Source of the DNA: DATCHW01 sp036508135
GTDB lineage: Bacteria > Bacteroidota > Ignavibacteria > Tepidaquicellales > Tepidaquicellaceae
Reading direction: 5' to 3'
Assembly: GCA_036508135.1 (NCBI GenBank)
Contig: DATCHW010000277.1
Coordinates: 1 to 16,320, forward strand
Length of the DNA: 16,320 nucleotides
Shown: positions 8,340-15,685 of the stretch, piece by piece
Position numbering within the stretch: position 1 is the stretch's first letter
Layout of the letters: every line of letters starts with the position of its first letter
Translations under genes and position numbers: made by a program
Notes under the pieces: generated by a model
What the model saw: only the letters and a program-made list of their open reading frames with translations
The model's database searches: none
Told to the model about the DNA's origin: nothing

Positions 8340-8370
8340 ATGATTGATAAATCATTATTATTAAATTTTT
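8339..8370 (+). terminator. Possible weak AT-rich hairpin with T-run after the polysaccharide operon
   Basis: AATGATT (8339-8345) pairs with AATCATT (8350-8356) around a 4-nt loop, followed by an AT-rich stretch and a run of T. The stem has few GC pairs, so termination strength is doubtful. Confidence 0.25.
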
Positions 8371-8411
8371 TAAATAATTATATTTACTAAATAAATTACA
8401 GGACTAATATT

Positions 8412-8717
8412 ATGGATAATGATAATTTTTCACAGTTGTTCTTTTCTCTGATTTATACTTTTCAGATGCAGGCAATGATGCAGATGGGTAAGTTAAAAAA
8501 TCCTCTTACGGAAAAAGTTGAGAGAGATATGGATGCAGCAAAAATGTCTATTGATATGGTTGAAATGCTCAGCACTAAAACAAAAAATAATTTAAACGAT
8601 GATGAAAACCGGTTTATGACACAAGTATTGTCCGACCTTAAACTTAATTTTGTCGAAGAATCCGGTAAACCGGCTGAAAAAATTGACACGCCCAACGAAG
8701 AAAAGAAAACCGAATAA
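8412..8717 (+). CDS. DUF1844 family protein
   Basis: A small protein of 101 residues, matching the DUF1844 pattern: NFSQLFFSLIYTFQMQAMMQMGKLKNP, then a region with repeated acidic and methionine residues (DMDAAKMSIDMVEMLSTKTKNNL) and NRFMTQVLSDLKLNFVEES. It has no signal peptide and is mostly predicted helix, with a charged tail (EKIDTPNEEKKTE). Function is unknown; I know of no established biochemical role for the family. It sits 72 nt after the ligase-like gene and 10 nt before the preferred nadK start, so it is likely co-transcribed with nadK. Confidence 0.8.
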   Translation: MDNDNFSQLFFSLIYTFQMQAMMQMGKLKNPLTEKVERDMDAAKMSIDMVEMLSTKTKNNLNDDENRFMTQVLSDLKLNFVEESGKPAEKIDTPNEEKKTE

Positions 8718-8727
8718 ATTACTTTAT

Positions 8728-9600
8728 ATGACTTTCGGGATATTAGGAAATTTCAGAAAAGAAAATACTCTGCCGGTATTAACTGACCTTTTACACTTTT
8801 TAAAGGATAATCACATAGATTTTGTAATTGAAAAAAAACTGGGCTCGCTTTTTCATAACTCACTATATAAAAAATATACTGATTCTATTAATAATCTATT
8901 AAAAAAATCTGACATTATTATATCACTCGGGGGTGACGGCACATTTTTGAATACAGCGAGTGTTGTAGGTGCTAAAGGTATTCCGATACTCGGCGTCAAT
9001 CTCGGCAATCTTGGATTTATGGCAGAAGTAGGACCTGAAGAAATTAATAGTTTTATTCTTGATATCCTTAAAAATAAGTATAAAGTACAGGACTTATGTC
9101 TGATTGGTTTAAAAAGTTCCAAGAGAAGGGCAATCTACGGTCTGAATGAAGTTGTGATAGATAAGTGTAATTCGATACGTATGATTGAAATGGAGGTATT
9201 CTATAACAAAGAAAAAGTTGTAAGATTCGTTGCCGATGGAATAATAATTTCAACTCCGACGGGTTCAACGGGTTATTCATTATCCTCCGGAGGTGCTATA
9301 ATTTCGCCTTCAAGTAAAGTGTTCATTATTACTCCTATCTCTCCTCATACACTAAATTTAAGACCAATCATAGTTCCTGACGACGGAGAAATTTCAATTA
9401 AAGCAAGAAGTTTTGGGAAAATAAGGCAGACACTTGACGGTATTAATTCTACCATCTTTGACTCCCCTGCTGATTTTCATTTATATAAAGCAGGTCATAC
9501 GATAAAAGTAATTAAAAAACTTAACAGAACTTATTTCCAGACCCTTAATAATAAACTCCTCTGGGGAGCCGACAAAAGGAAATACCAAAAAGAAAAATAA
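8728..9600 (+). CDS. nadK: NAD kinase
   Basis: NadK phosphorylates NAD+ to NADP+ in the cytoplasm, the only route to NADP. The start at ATG 8728 is preferred over an upstream in-frame ATG at 8650, which would place 26 extra basic residues inside the DUF1844 gene; from 8728 the product begins MTFGILGNFRKE, a typical NadK beginning, and is 290 residues, the normal length. Seen motifs: GGDGTF at 68-73 (D70 is the catalytic aspartate of the family), NLGNLGFMAEV after it, and DGIIISTPTGSTGYSLSSGG from D170, the NAD-binding region, then ITPISPHTLNLRP. The stop codon is one base from the phoU stop on the other strand. Confidence 0.93.
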   Translation: MTFGILGNFRKENTLPVLTDLLHFLKDNHIDFVIEKKLGSLFHNSLYKKYTDSINNLLKKSDIIISLGGDGTFLNTASVVGAKGIPILGVNLGNLGFMAEVGPEEINSFILDILKNKYKVQDLCLIGLKSSKRRAIYGLNEVVIDKCNSIRMIEMEVFYNKEKVVRFVADGIIISTPTGSTGYSLSSGGAIISPSSKVFIITPISPHTLNLRPIIVPDDGEISIKARSFGKIRQTLDGINSTIFDSPADFHLYKAGHTIKVIKKLNRTYFQTLNNKLLWGADKRKYQKEK

Positions 9601-9601
9601 T

Positions 9602-10288
9602 TTAATTTTTTTGAGTTTCATCAAGATAATAATCATCGTCCTGATGTCTGATTATTTCACCGCTGCATAAATAAACTACATCTTCTGCTATATTAGTAGC
9701 ACAATCTGCAATTCTTTCAAAATTCTTTGAAATTGAACGAATGCTGAAATATTCTTTAGTTCTTTCAGGAAATGATTTCACGGCTACAATAGTTTTCTTT
9801 AACATTTCTTTTGTCATATCATCAATTTCATCGTCGGAAGCGCATACTTCCCGGGCAAGTGTTTCATCAGTATTAATCAACGAATCCAGACTTTTTTTAA
9901 CCATCACTTTTACTTTCTCTCCAATTGGTATAAAATCTGAAACCATTCGAATTGGTTGTTTTCCCGAGAGATATTTTGCACGTTTAGCAAGATTTGCTGC
10001 CAGGTCGCCTATTCTTTCAAGGTCATTATTCATTTTTAATACTGCTACTACAAACCTGAGCTCTTTTGCTACAGGCTGATAAAGTGCAAGGATTTTCAGG
10101 CATTCTTCTTCAACAGTTATTTCAAGAGCATCAATTTCCTTATCCCGCTGTATAACTTCTTTTGCAAGCTCTACATCGCGGCGCTCAAGCGCAATCATAG
10201 AATTATTAATTTGATCTTCAACTATCGCCCCCAGGCTGAGTATCAGCTTCTTCAATTTTTCTATTTCTCTTTCCCAGAATGTTATCAT
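9602..10288 (-). CDS. phoU: PhoU, phosphate-uptake regulator
   Basis: PhoU is a cytoplasmic helical protein that links the Pst transporter to the PhoR sensor kinase and holds the Pho response off when phosphate is plentiful. The 228-residue product carries two three-helix PhoU domains. The first has QPVAKELRFVVAVLKMNNDLERIGDLAANLAKR (about 71-103) and the second has NFERIADCATNIAEDVVYL (189-207); the acidic residues in these ERIGD and ERIAD motifs are the family's metal sites. The start (MITFWEREIEKLKKLI) is standard. It is the last gene of the pst operon, 16 nt after pstB. No PhoR or PhoB gene is in the window. Confidence 0.93.
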   Translation of the reverse strand: MITFWEREIEKLKKLILSLGAIVEDQINNSMIALERRDVELAKEVIQRDKEIDALEITVEEECLKILALYQPVAKELRFVVAVLKMNNDLERIGDLAANLAKRAKYLSGKQPIRMVSDFIPIGEKVKVMVKKSLDSLINTDETLAREVCASDDEIDDMTKEMLKKTIVAVKSFPERTKEYFSIRSISKNFERIADCATNIAEDVVYLCSGEIIRHQDDDYYLDETQKN

Positions 10289-10304
10289 AATATTTATTCT
10301 TTAA

Positions 10305-11072
10305 TTATCCGAATTTACCCAAGATATAATCTTCGGTTTGTTTTAATTTTGGTTTTGTAAAAATATCACTCGTGCTGTCATATTCAATTAATTTTCCTTC
10401 AAAAAAGAATGCAGTATTGTCGGAAATTCTTGCTGCCTGCTGCATATTATGCGTGACAATTACAATTGTAAAATTTTCTTTCAACTCAAGAATAAGATTT
10501 TCAATTTTTGCAGTTGATTTCGGATCTAATGCTGAAGCGGGTTCATCCATCAAAATGATTTCCGGTTCTACAGCCATAGCTCTTGCTATACATAATCTTT
10601 GCTGTTGTCCCCCTGATAATCCGAGTGCATTTTCGTCAAGCCGGTCTTTTACTTCATCCCATAGTGCCGCTTTAATCAAACTATGCTCCACTATGTCCCT
10701 TAGTTTTCGCTTATCTTTAACACCATGTATCTTGGGACCAAATGCAATATTATCGAAAATTGACTTTGGGAAAGGATTGGATTTCTGAAAAATCATTCCA
10801 ACCCTTTTCCTTAATAGTACCACATCGGTAGAGCTATCATAAATATCGACTCCATCTATTGTGATTTTTCCTTCTAATCTTGTTCCGTCTATTATATCGT
10901 TCATACGATTTAATGTCCTGAGGAAAGTAGATTTCCCGCAACCAGACGGACCAATTAATGCAGTTACCTGATTAGAAGGAATTTGAATATTTAAATCAAA
11001 TAATGCTTTTGTTTCACCATAAAAAAAGTCAAGATTGGTTACATCTATTTTTACATTATCTTCTGTCGTCAT
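10305..11072 (-). CDS. pstB: PstB, ATPase of the phosphate ABC transporter
   Basis: PstB hydrolyses ATP to drive phosphate import through PstC-PstA. All ATPase motifs are present in 255 residues: Walker A GPSGCGKST at 41-49, Q-loop with Q96, signature LSGGQ at 152-156, Walker B IILMDEP with D176-E177, and the switch histidine H208 in VTHNMQQA. The NRMNDI segment after Walker A and FPKSIFDNIAFGP at 101-113 are PstB hallmarks. It is separated from the preceding porin gene by 171 nt that hold an inverted repeat, whereas it lies only 16 nt before phoU, so pstB-phoU may be less or separately expressed compared with pstSCA. Confidence 0.95.
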   Translation of the reverse strand: MTTEDNVKIDVTNLDFFYGETKALFDLNIQIPSNQVTALIGPSGCGKSTFLRTLNRMNDIIDGTRLEGKITIDGVDIYDSSTDVVLLRKRVGMIFQKSNPFPKSIFDNIAFGPKIHGVKDKRKLRDIVEHSLIKAALWDEVKDRLDENALGLSGGQQQRLCIARAMAVEPEIILMDEPASALDPKSTAKIENLILELKENFTIVIVTHNMQQAARISDNTAFFFEGKLIEYDSTSDIFTKPKLKQTEDYILGKFG

Positions 11073-11107
11073 ATCATATAATAAAATAATTATTCAGTTC
11101 CTCAAAA

Positions 11108-11181
11108 TGTCATTCTGAGCAAGCGAAGCACAGCGAAGAATCCATTCAATGCATAGATTCTTCACTTCGTTCAGAATGACA
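11108..11181. repeat. Imperfect inverted repeat of the TGTCATTCTGA type between porin and pstB
   Basis: TGTCATTCTGA (11108-11118) pairs perfectly with TCAGAATGACA (11171-11181), and GAAGAATC (11135-11142) with GATTCTTC (11156-11163), around a 13-nt loop. The left arm has an extra segment containing GCGAAGC (11123-11129). Repeats starting with this sequence are, from memory, dispersed in many bacterial genomes. Inside an operon it could act as a partial terminator or an mRNA processing and stabilising stem. Confidence 0.75.
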
Positions 11182-11243
11182 AATAGATGTTTTGAATAAC
11201 TTGGGTTTATCATTACTTTACTAAAATATTCAATTTTATTAAA

Positions 11244-12566
11244 TTAAAAATCAACAATTGTATTAAAATAAAGCCTGCTTATACTGCTTGAAGTAGTTCC
11301 GCTGTAATCTGTTACAAAATTCTTCTCAAATCCTAAAATATGATAACTCAAACCTAAGGTCAATATATTGGCAGGTTTATACATCAGACCGAAAATCATT
11401 AATGATTGTTTTCCGTTATCAGAATTTAAACCTGATGCATTATACCCGGGTTTATTTGTATTCGGGTCAAAATTATCATATCTGAAAGTAATAGATAACT
11501 TTTCGTTTAATGATTCGATAGGCGGATTGAAATCAAGGAATACAGAAATACCTCTTGCCGTTATGCTTGAATCAGCATTAGGAGACGGAACAGTATTTGA
11601 CTGAAGACTGAATTCACCGCCAACTTTTAAATAGCCAAACTTATCAAAATTATATTTTAAGTTAAGCATCCCGCCAAACCTGTTATTTTTATATTGTCCG
11701 CCATTAGCAACACCATATTCTCCGCTGCTTAATTTTCCAAGATACATAAAACCTCCGAATGTCAAATCTGCAATTCCATCAATTCTGGTTTTTTTATTTT
11801 TCTTTGCTGCATCCATTTTAGATTTTATCATCCCTTGTAAAGGATAAATAAAAGCTGTTGCCATAAAATCTTTAAACCTGTTATCAAAGCCTTCATTTTT
11901 GTAACCATTACCGTTTAATATACTCAGGTATAAATCTGCTATTTTATTCGGGAAAGTTAATTTAGCGGTTAAGGCTAAATCAGCGCTTGAAAAATATGAG
12001 CCCATTGTTCGTTTGACTGTGTTTGTGCTTCGTGTAGCAGAAAGTGTATATGAATAATCGGTAAGGGTTTTAGCAACTCCTCTGTATCCATAATATCTTT
12101 CGATACCGGAAATCCATTGATTTGGTATTACACCTGCTTCAAACATTAAATTTGTTCCATTATCTAATGAAATTGGCGTATAATCCATTAACGCATATTT
12201 CAATTGAAAACCATATTGTGTAGCACCTGCACCGTCAGTAAATGAAAATATATCAGGTGTAATTCTGGCGCTAATTTGGGGAGTTAAAGAAGCTTTGACA
12301 TTAATGTATGCTCTATCGATAGTAAATGAATTTTTACCGGTTTCGAATTGATTTTTTGTTGGATTATATCCAAATGCTGCGCCGGGATTAAGTCCTGCAG
12401 CGGAAGTATCGAGTTTTGTAATAAAATCAGAATTGTCTGCATTATATGTCCATCCTGTAAATATTACACCTCCAATTTTGACTTCCGGTTTAAAATCCTG
12501 TGCATAAGATGATTGAGCCATCAGTAAAAATAAAAATGCTAAAGCAAATGTTAAGTAGTTTTTCAT
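11244..12566 (-). CDS. Outer-membrane porin, probably phosphate-starvation induced
   Basis: The 440-residue protein begins MKNYLTFALAFLFLLMAQSSYAQ, a signal peptide with probable cleavage after A22. The rest looks like an antiparallel beta-barrel: alternating hydrophobic strands, many Y/F residues and turns with G, N and D, ending in FNTIVDF with a final phenylalanine as in outer-membrane proteins recognised by Bam. It resembles OprP/OprO-like and related porins in layout, though I cannot assign a family firmly. Its position between pstA and pstB and its own Pho-box-like site with a -10 element (12608-12664) argue that it lets phosphate, or phosphate-containing compounds, through the outer membrane. 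That substrate is inference. Confidence 0.75.
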   Translation of the reverse strand: MKNYLTFALAFLFLLMAQSSYAQDFKPEVKIGGVIFTGWTYNADNSDFITKLDTSAAGLNPGAAFGYNPTKNQFETGKNSFTIDRAYINVKASLTPQISARITPDIFSFTDGAGATQYGFQLKYALMDYTPISLDNGTNLMFEAGVIPNQWISGIERYYGYRGVAKTLTDYSYTLSATRSTNTVKRTMGSYFSSADLALTAKLTFPNKIADLYLSILNGNGYKNEGFDNRFKDFMATAFIYPLQGMIKSKMDAAKKNKKTRIDGIADLTFGGFMYLGKLSSGEYGVANGGQYKNNRFGGMLNLKYNFDKFGYLKVGGEFSLQSNTVPSPNADSSITARGISVFLDFNPPIESLNEKLSITFRYDNFDPNTNKPGYNASGLNSDNGKQSLMIFGLMYKPANILTLGLSYHILGFEKNFVTDYSGTTSSSISRLYFNTIVDF

Positions 12567-12607
12567 TTTTTGTTCATTAATTGATAAATGATTGTTTAAA
12601 ATATACT

Positions 12608-12615
12608 CAAAATTA
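12608..12615 (-). promoter_or_regulatory. -10 element of the porin promoter
   Basis: On the minus strand this reads TAATTTTG, a full match to the Bacteroidota -10 consensus TAnnTTTG and identical to the -10 before pstS. It lies about 42 nt before the porin ATG and 32 nt after the Pho-box-like pair, as in the pstS promoter. Confidence 0.6.
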
Positions 12616-12646
12616 ATAAGAAATTATTATGGTTTTATTGTTGTCC

Positions 12647-12664
12647 TGTTAAGATTTTGTTAAT
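12647..12664 (-). promoter_or_regulatory. Pho-box-like direct repeat upstream of the porin
   Basis: On the minus strand the site reads ATTAACAAAATCTTAACA: two (A/C)TTAAC blocks with an 11-bp period. It matches the pstS site at 15 of 18 positions. An 11-bp repeat period is the hallmark of PhoB-family operators. Binding by a PhoB-like regulator is inference. Confidence 0.65.
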
Positions 12665-12673
12665 TTATTTTTT

Positions 12674-13558
12674 TTAAAATTTCACTTTCCATCTTTTAGA
12701 AATCATCTTCGCTGATATGTTCATAATTAATACAAATGCAATTAATACAAATGATGCTCCCCAGGCAAGTGAGTGGAATTCATTGTACGGACTTGTTGCA
12801 TAAGTAAATATCACATGCGGAAGTGAACTTACGGGTTTCATAATATCCAGATTCATAAAGGGACTTCCGAATGCTGTAAAAAGAAGCGGAGCAGTTTCTC
12901 CGGCAACTCTCGCAACACTTAACATCACCCCTGTTAATATTCCATTTATACCTGCCGGTAAAACCACTTTCAGAATCGTTGCATAATAAGGAATTCCTAA
13001 TGCATATGCAGATTCTTTCAATGAATAAGGAAGAAGTTTAAGTGTTTCCTCGGTTGAAGTTATTATGACCGGCAGCATCATAATTGATAAAGCAATTCCT
13101 CCCGAGAAAGCAGAGAAAGAACCAATTTGTTTTACAATCCATAAATAAGCAATCATACCTATTACTATCGATGGTGTTCCCTGAAGTATATTTACGCATA
13201 ACCTTGTATAATATGAAAGTTTATGTTTTTTATACTCATTAAGAAAAATTCCAATAGCTATACCGGTTGGAACAGAAATAACAGTCGCAATAATTATCAA
13301 AATAAAAGTGCCAACAATGGCATTTGCGATGCCCCCGCCCGTTTCCCCTACCGGTTTTGGGAGGCTAAAAAGAAAATTCAAGTTTAAAGATGAGATTCCT
13401 TCTTTAGTAATAAAGAACAGAATTATTAGCAATGGAACAGCGGAAGCCAATGCAAATATAACAACCAATGATTTAAAAATACTGTTCTTAATTTTCCTGT
13501 TTTTCAGATTGCTCACATTACTAATCCTTCCCAAACCTTTTAATGATTTGTTTTCCAA
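12674..13558 (-). CDS. pstA: PstA, phosphate ABC transporter permease
   Basis: PstA forms, with PstC, the inner-membrane channel for phosphate. The 294-residue product has about six membrane helices, the first at about residues 31-53. The cytoplasmic loop that contacts PstB is visible as ESAYALGIPYYATILKVVLPAGINGILTGVMLSVARVAGETAPLLFTA, the EAA-like region of the family. The listed ATG lies inside the end of pstC (38-bp overlap). A GTG at 13516, four bases after the pstC stop and about ten bases after a GGAAGGA sequence, would give a 280-residue protein and is a realistic alternative start. Either way the two genes are translationally coupled. Confidence 0.93.
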   Translation of the reverse strand: MENKSLKGLGRISNVSNLKNRKIKNSIFKSLVVIFALASAVPLLIILFFITKEGISSLNLNFLFSLPKPVGETGGGIANAIVGTFILIIIATVISVPTGIAIGIFLNEYKKHKLSYYTRLCVNILQGTPSIVIGMIAYLWIVKQIGSFSAFSGGIALSIMMLPVIITSTEETLKLLPYSLKESAYALGIPYYATILKVVLPAGINGILTGVMLSVARVAGETAPLLFTAFGSPFMNLDIMKPVSSLPHVIFTYATSPYNEFHSLAWGASFVLIAFVLIMNISAKMISKRWKVKF

Positions 13559-14468
13559 CTATATTAATTACAGTAGTAACTATAAAAAGAAGCAAGCCTA
13601 TCTGAATCAAAGAAGATAAATAGACATCACCTGTGGCTTCTGTAAATTCATTTGCAATAAGACTTGCCATTGTATTTGCCGGACCAAAAATACTATCGGG
13701 TAATAAATTCCGGTTACCTATAACCATAGTAACAGCCATAGTTTCACCAAGTGCTCTGCCAAGTGCAAGTAATATGCCTGCAAAAATCCCTGATTTGGCA
13801 TAAGGAAGAATGACGCTTCTTACCACTTCATATTTTGTTGCACCGAGAGCAAGTGCAGCTTCTTTAAGATTAGACGGAACAAGAGAAATTACCTCCCTGC
13901 CGATAGATGCAGAATAAGGGATAATCATAACAAACAGTAATAATGAAGTAGTTGAAATACCGATACCAAGTGGAGGAACACCGATTGAGGATTCAAATGC
14001 CCTCATAATTGGAACAAGGAAGAATAAACCCCAGAAGCCGTATATAACGGATGGGATTCCGCCGAGAAGCTCGATGCAATTTTTCATCAAATTAGATAAA
14101 AAACCTTTAGAGAAATACTCTCCAAGAAATAATGAAACCGCAAGAGAAAAAGGGATTGTAATTAATAAAGCAAGAAAAGAAGTAATAACAGTTCCTGCTA
14201 AAAAAGGAAGAGAACCAAATTGGCTTTGTACAGGATCCCAAACACTTTTAGTATAAAAATTGATTCCGAATACTTCTATTGAAGGTATAGATTGAATTAA
14301 AAGAGTTAAAAAAATGCCTATCAGCAATATTATGAATGATATTGCCGATAAGCCAAGAAAATTTTTAAACAAAAAATCAAACACTCCGAACTTATTCAGC
14401 TTTTTCCTGTAAGAAAAAGCTTTACCCTTTACTTTTAGAATTGTGTTATCTAATGTAAGTGCATTCAT
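13521..14468 (-). CDS. pstC: PstC, phosphate ABC transporter permease
   Basis: This is the partner permease of PstA, 315 residues with a basic cytoplasmic N-terminus (about 1-38) and around six membrane helices. Typical PstC features are the LGGIPSVIYGFWGLFFLVP segment, the loop EAALALGATKYEVVRSVILPYAKSGIFAGILLALGRALGETMAV that docks on PstB, and a final helix LLFIVTTVINIVGKQIIKRF. It lies 33 nt downstream of pstS and overlaps the pstA frame, fitting the usual pstS-pstC-pstA order. Nothing suggests damage. Confidence 0.93.
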   Translation of the reverse strand: MNALTLDNTILKVKGKAFSYRKKLNKFGVFDFLFKNFLGLSAISFIILLIGIFLTLLIQSIPSIEVFGINFYTKSVWDPVQSQFGSLPFLAGTVITSFLALLITIPFSLAVSLFLGEYFSKGFLSNLMKNCIELLGGIPSVIYGFWGLFFLVPIMRAFESSIGVPPLGIGISTTSLLLFVMIIPYSASIGREVISLVPSNLKEAALALGATKYEVVRSVILPYAKSGIFAGILLALGRALGETMAVTMVIGNRNLLPDSIFGPANTMASLIANEFTEATGDVYLSSLIQIGLLLFIVTTVINIVGKQIIKRFGKD

Positions 14469-14501
14469 TTTATGTTAACTCTTTATTTTAATGAAATTTT
14501 A

Positions 14502-15563
14502 TCATAATAAAGGTTTACCGGCATAAGTCACTGATTTCAATATGGCATCTGCTTTCTTAACTGCTTCAGTTGAGAGAATTGCATATGAAAGCGGTTCGGC
14601 ATATTGCTGACCTTCATGCGCCATCCAGGATAAAAGTTTCAAAAGTTCTCTTGCTTTTTCTTCTGACTTGTTTTCATATTTTTGTTCCTGATATAATAAA
14701 ATCCAGGTGAAACTGACAATCGGATATCCTTCATCTGCATCACTGTTTGTCAAAGATACTCTCGTATCTTCCGGCAATGATACATTAGCGGCAGCATTCG
14801 TTGATTTCAAAGTTGGAGCAATGAAATTACCCTTTTTATTTTTGAGAGATGCCATTGGCATATTATTCTGTAAGGCATAAATTAATTCAACATAACCAAT
14901 ACTGGCGGGAGTTTGTTTAACAAGACCTCCAACTCCTTCATTACCTTTTGCTCCGAGTCCAACCGGCCAGTTAACTGACTTTCCGGTACCTACTGAACTT
15001 TTCCACCCTTCATTGACTTTAGAAAGATAATCGGTAAATATAAAAGATGTTCCACTTCCGTCCGAACGGTGAACGACATTAATTTCTTTTCCGGGAAGTT
15101 TAGCATCAGGATTGATCGATTTAATTTTTTCGTCGTCCCATTTTTTTATTTTTCCTAAAAATATATCACTTAAAACATCAGGAGATAATTTTAAAGTGGT
15201 GATACCTTCAAGATTATAAACAACGGTTACTGCACCGAGACATATCGGAATATGAACTACTTTTGCGGGGGCTTTTGACATTTCCTCATCGGACATAAAA
15301 GCATCTGATGCACCGAAATCAACAGTTTTGCTTGTTAACTGCTGAATACCTGCTCCTGAACCAACTGATTGATAATTTACTTTTACACCTTTTTCTTTTC
15401 CGTAAGCATCGAACATCTTTGAATATAAAGGGTAAGGGAATGTGGCACCGGCACCTAATATTTCTTTTGCAGATTTATCTTTATCGCCCTTTCCGCAGCC
15501 GTTAAAAACAATTGAAGAAATAAGCAAAGTAAAAATTGTAATTACTAAAATCAGATTTCTCAT
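14502..15563 (-). CDS. pstS: PstS, phosphate-binding lipoprotein
   Basis: PstS captures phosphate in the periplasm and passes it to PstCA. The 353-residue product starts with a lipoprotein signal peptide (hydrophobic 4-20, then VFNGC with the lipid-attached cysteine at 23), so it is probably anchored to a membrane. Phosphate-contact regions of the family are clear: GAGATFPYPLYSKMF at 37-51, GSGAGIQQL at 68-76, FGASDAFM at 83-90, and HRSDGSGTSFIF at 165-176 with R166, D168, S170 and T172. It is the first gene of the pst operon and has the strongest Pho-type promoter region in the window, with three 11-bp spaced repeats. An AAGGAG at 15588-15593 lies 24 nt before the ATG, too far to be a normal ribosome site. 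Confidence 0.95.
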   Translation of the reverse strand: MRNLILVITIFTLLISSIVFNGCGKGDKDKSAKEILGAGATFPYPLYSKMFDAYGKEKGVKVNYQSVGSGAGIQQLTSKTVDFGASDAFMSDEEMSKAPAKVVHIPICLGAVTVVYNLEGITTLKLSPDVLSDIFLGKIKKWDDEKIKSINPDAKLPGKEINVVHRSDGSGTSFIFTDYLSKVNEGWKSSVGTGKSVNWPVGLGAKGNEGVGGLVKQTPASIGYVELIYALQNNMPMASLKNKKGNFIAPTLKSTNAAANVSLPEDTRVSLTNSDADEGYPIVSFTWILLYQEQKYENKSEEKARELLKLLSWMAHEGQQYAEPLSYAILSTEAVKKADAILKSVTYAGKPLL

Positions 15564-15598
15564 ATTTTTATTTTTTAATTTTGAAAACTCCTTATATA

Positions 15599-15606
15599 CA
15601 AAATTA
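15599..15606 (-). promoter_or_regulatory. -10 element of the pstS promoter
   Basis: On the minus strand this is TAATTTTG, a full match to the Bacteroidota -10 consensus TAnnTTTG. It lies about 36 nt before the pstS ATG and downstream of the Pho-box-like repeats at the same distance as in the porin promoter. Confidence 0.6.
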
Positions 15607-15627
15607 CTCTTAATGTCTGAATATTAT

Positions 15628-15655
15628 ATTAAGTAATTGTTAAGATTTGATTAAG
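15628..15655 (-). promoter_or_regulatory. Pho-box-like operator with three 11-bp spaced repeats upstream of pstS
   Basis: On the minus strand CTTAAT (15655-15650), CTTAAC (15644-15639) and CTTAAT (15633-15628) follow each other with an exact 11-bp period. PhoB-type regulators bind direct repeats of this period; TTAA-containing half sites are known from cyanobacterial Pho boxes. The location before pstS makes the assignment strong, though no regulator gene is in the window. Confidence 0.75.
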
Positions 15656-15685
15656 AAGGTAGAAATAAAGACTAAATCAATATTT

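Noticed and set aside
8650..8727. Longer NAD kinase with 26 extra N-terminal residues
   Set aside because: The extension is the shifted frame of the DUF1844 tail, is strongly basic, and precedes a standard NadK N-terminus that begins at the ATG at 8728.
15588..15593. AAGGAG as the pstS ribosome binding site
   Set aside because: It lies 24 nt before the ATG at 15563 and no alternative in-frame start is closer; it may just be part of the leader.
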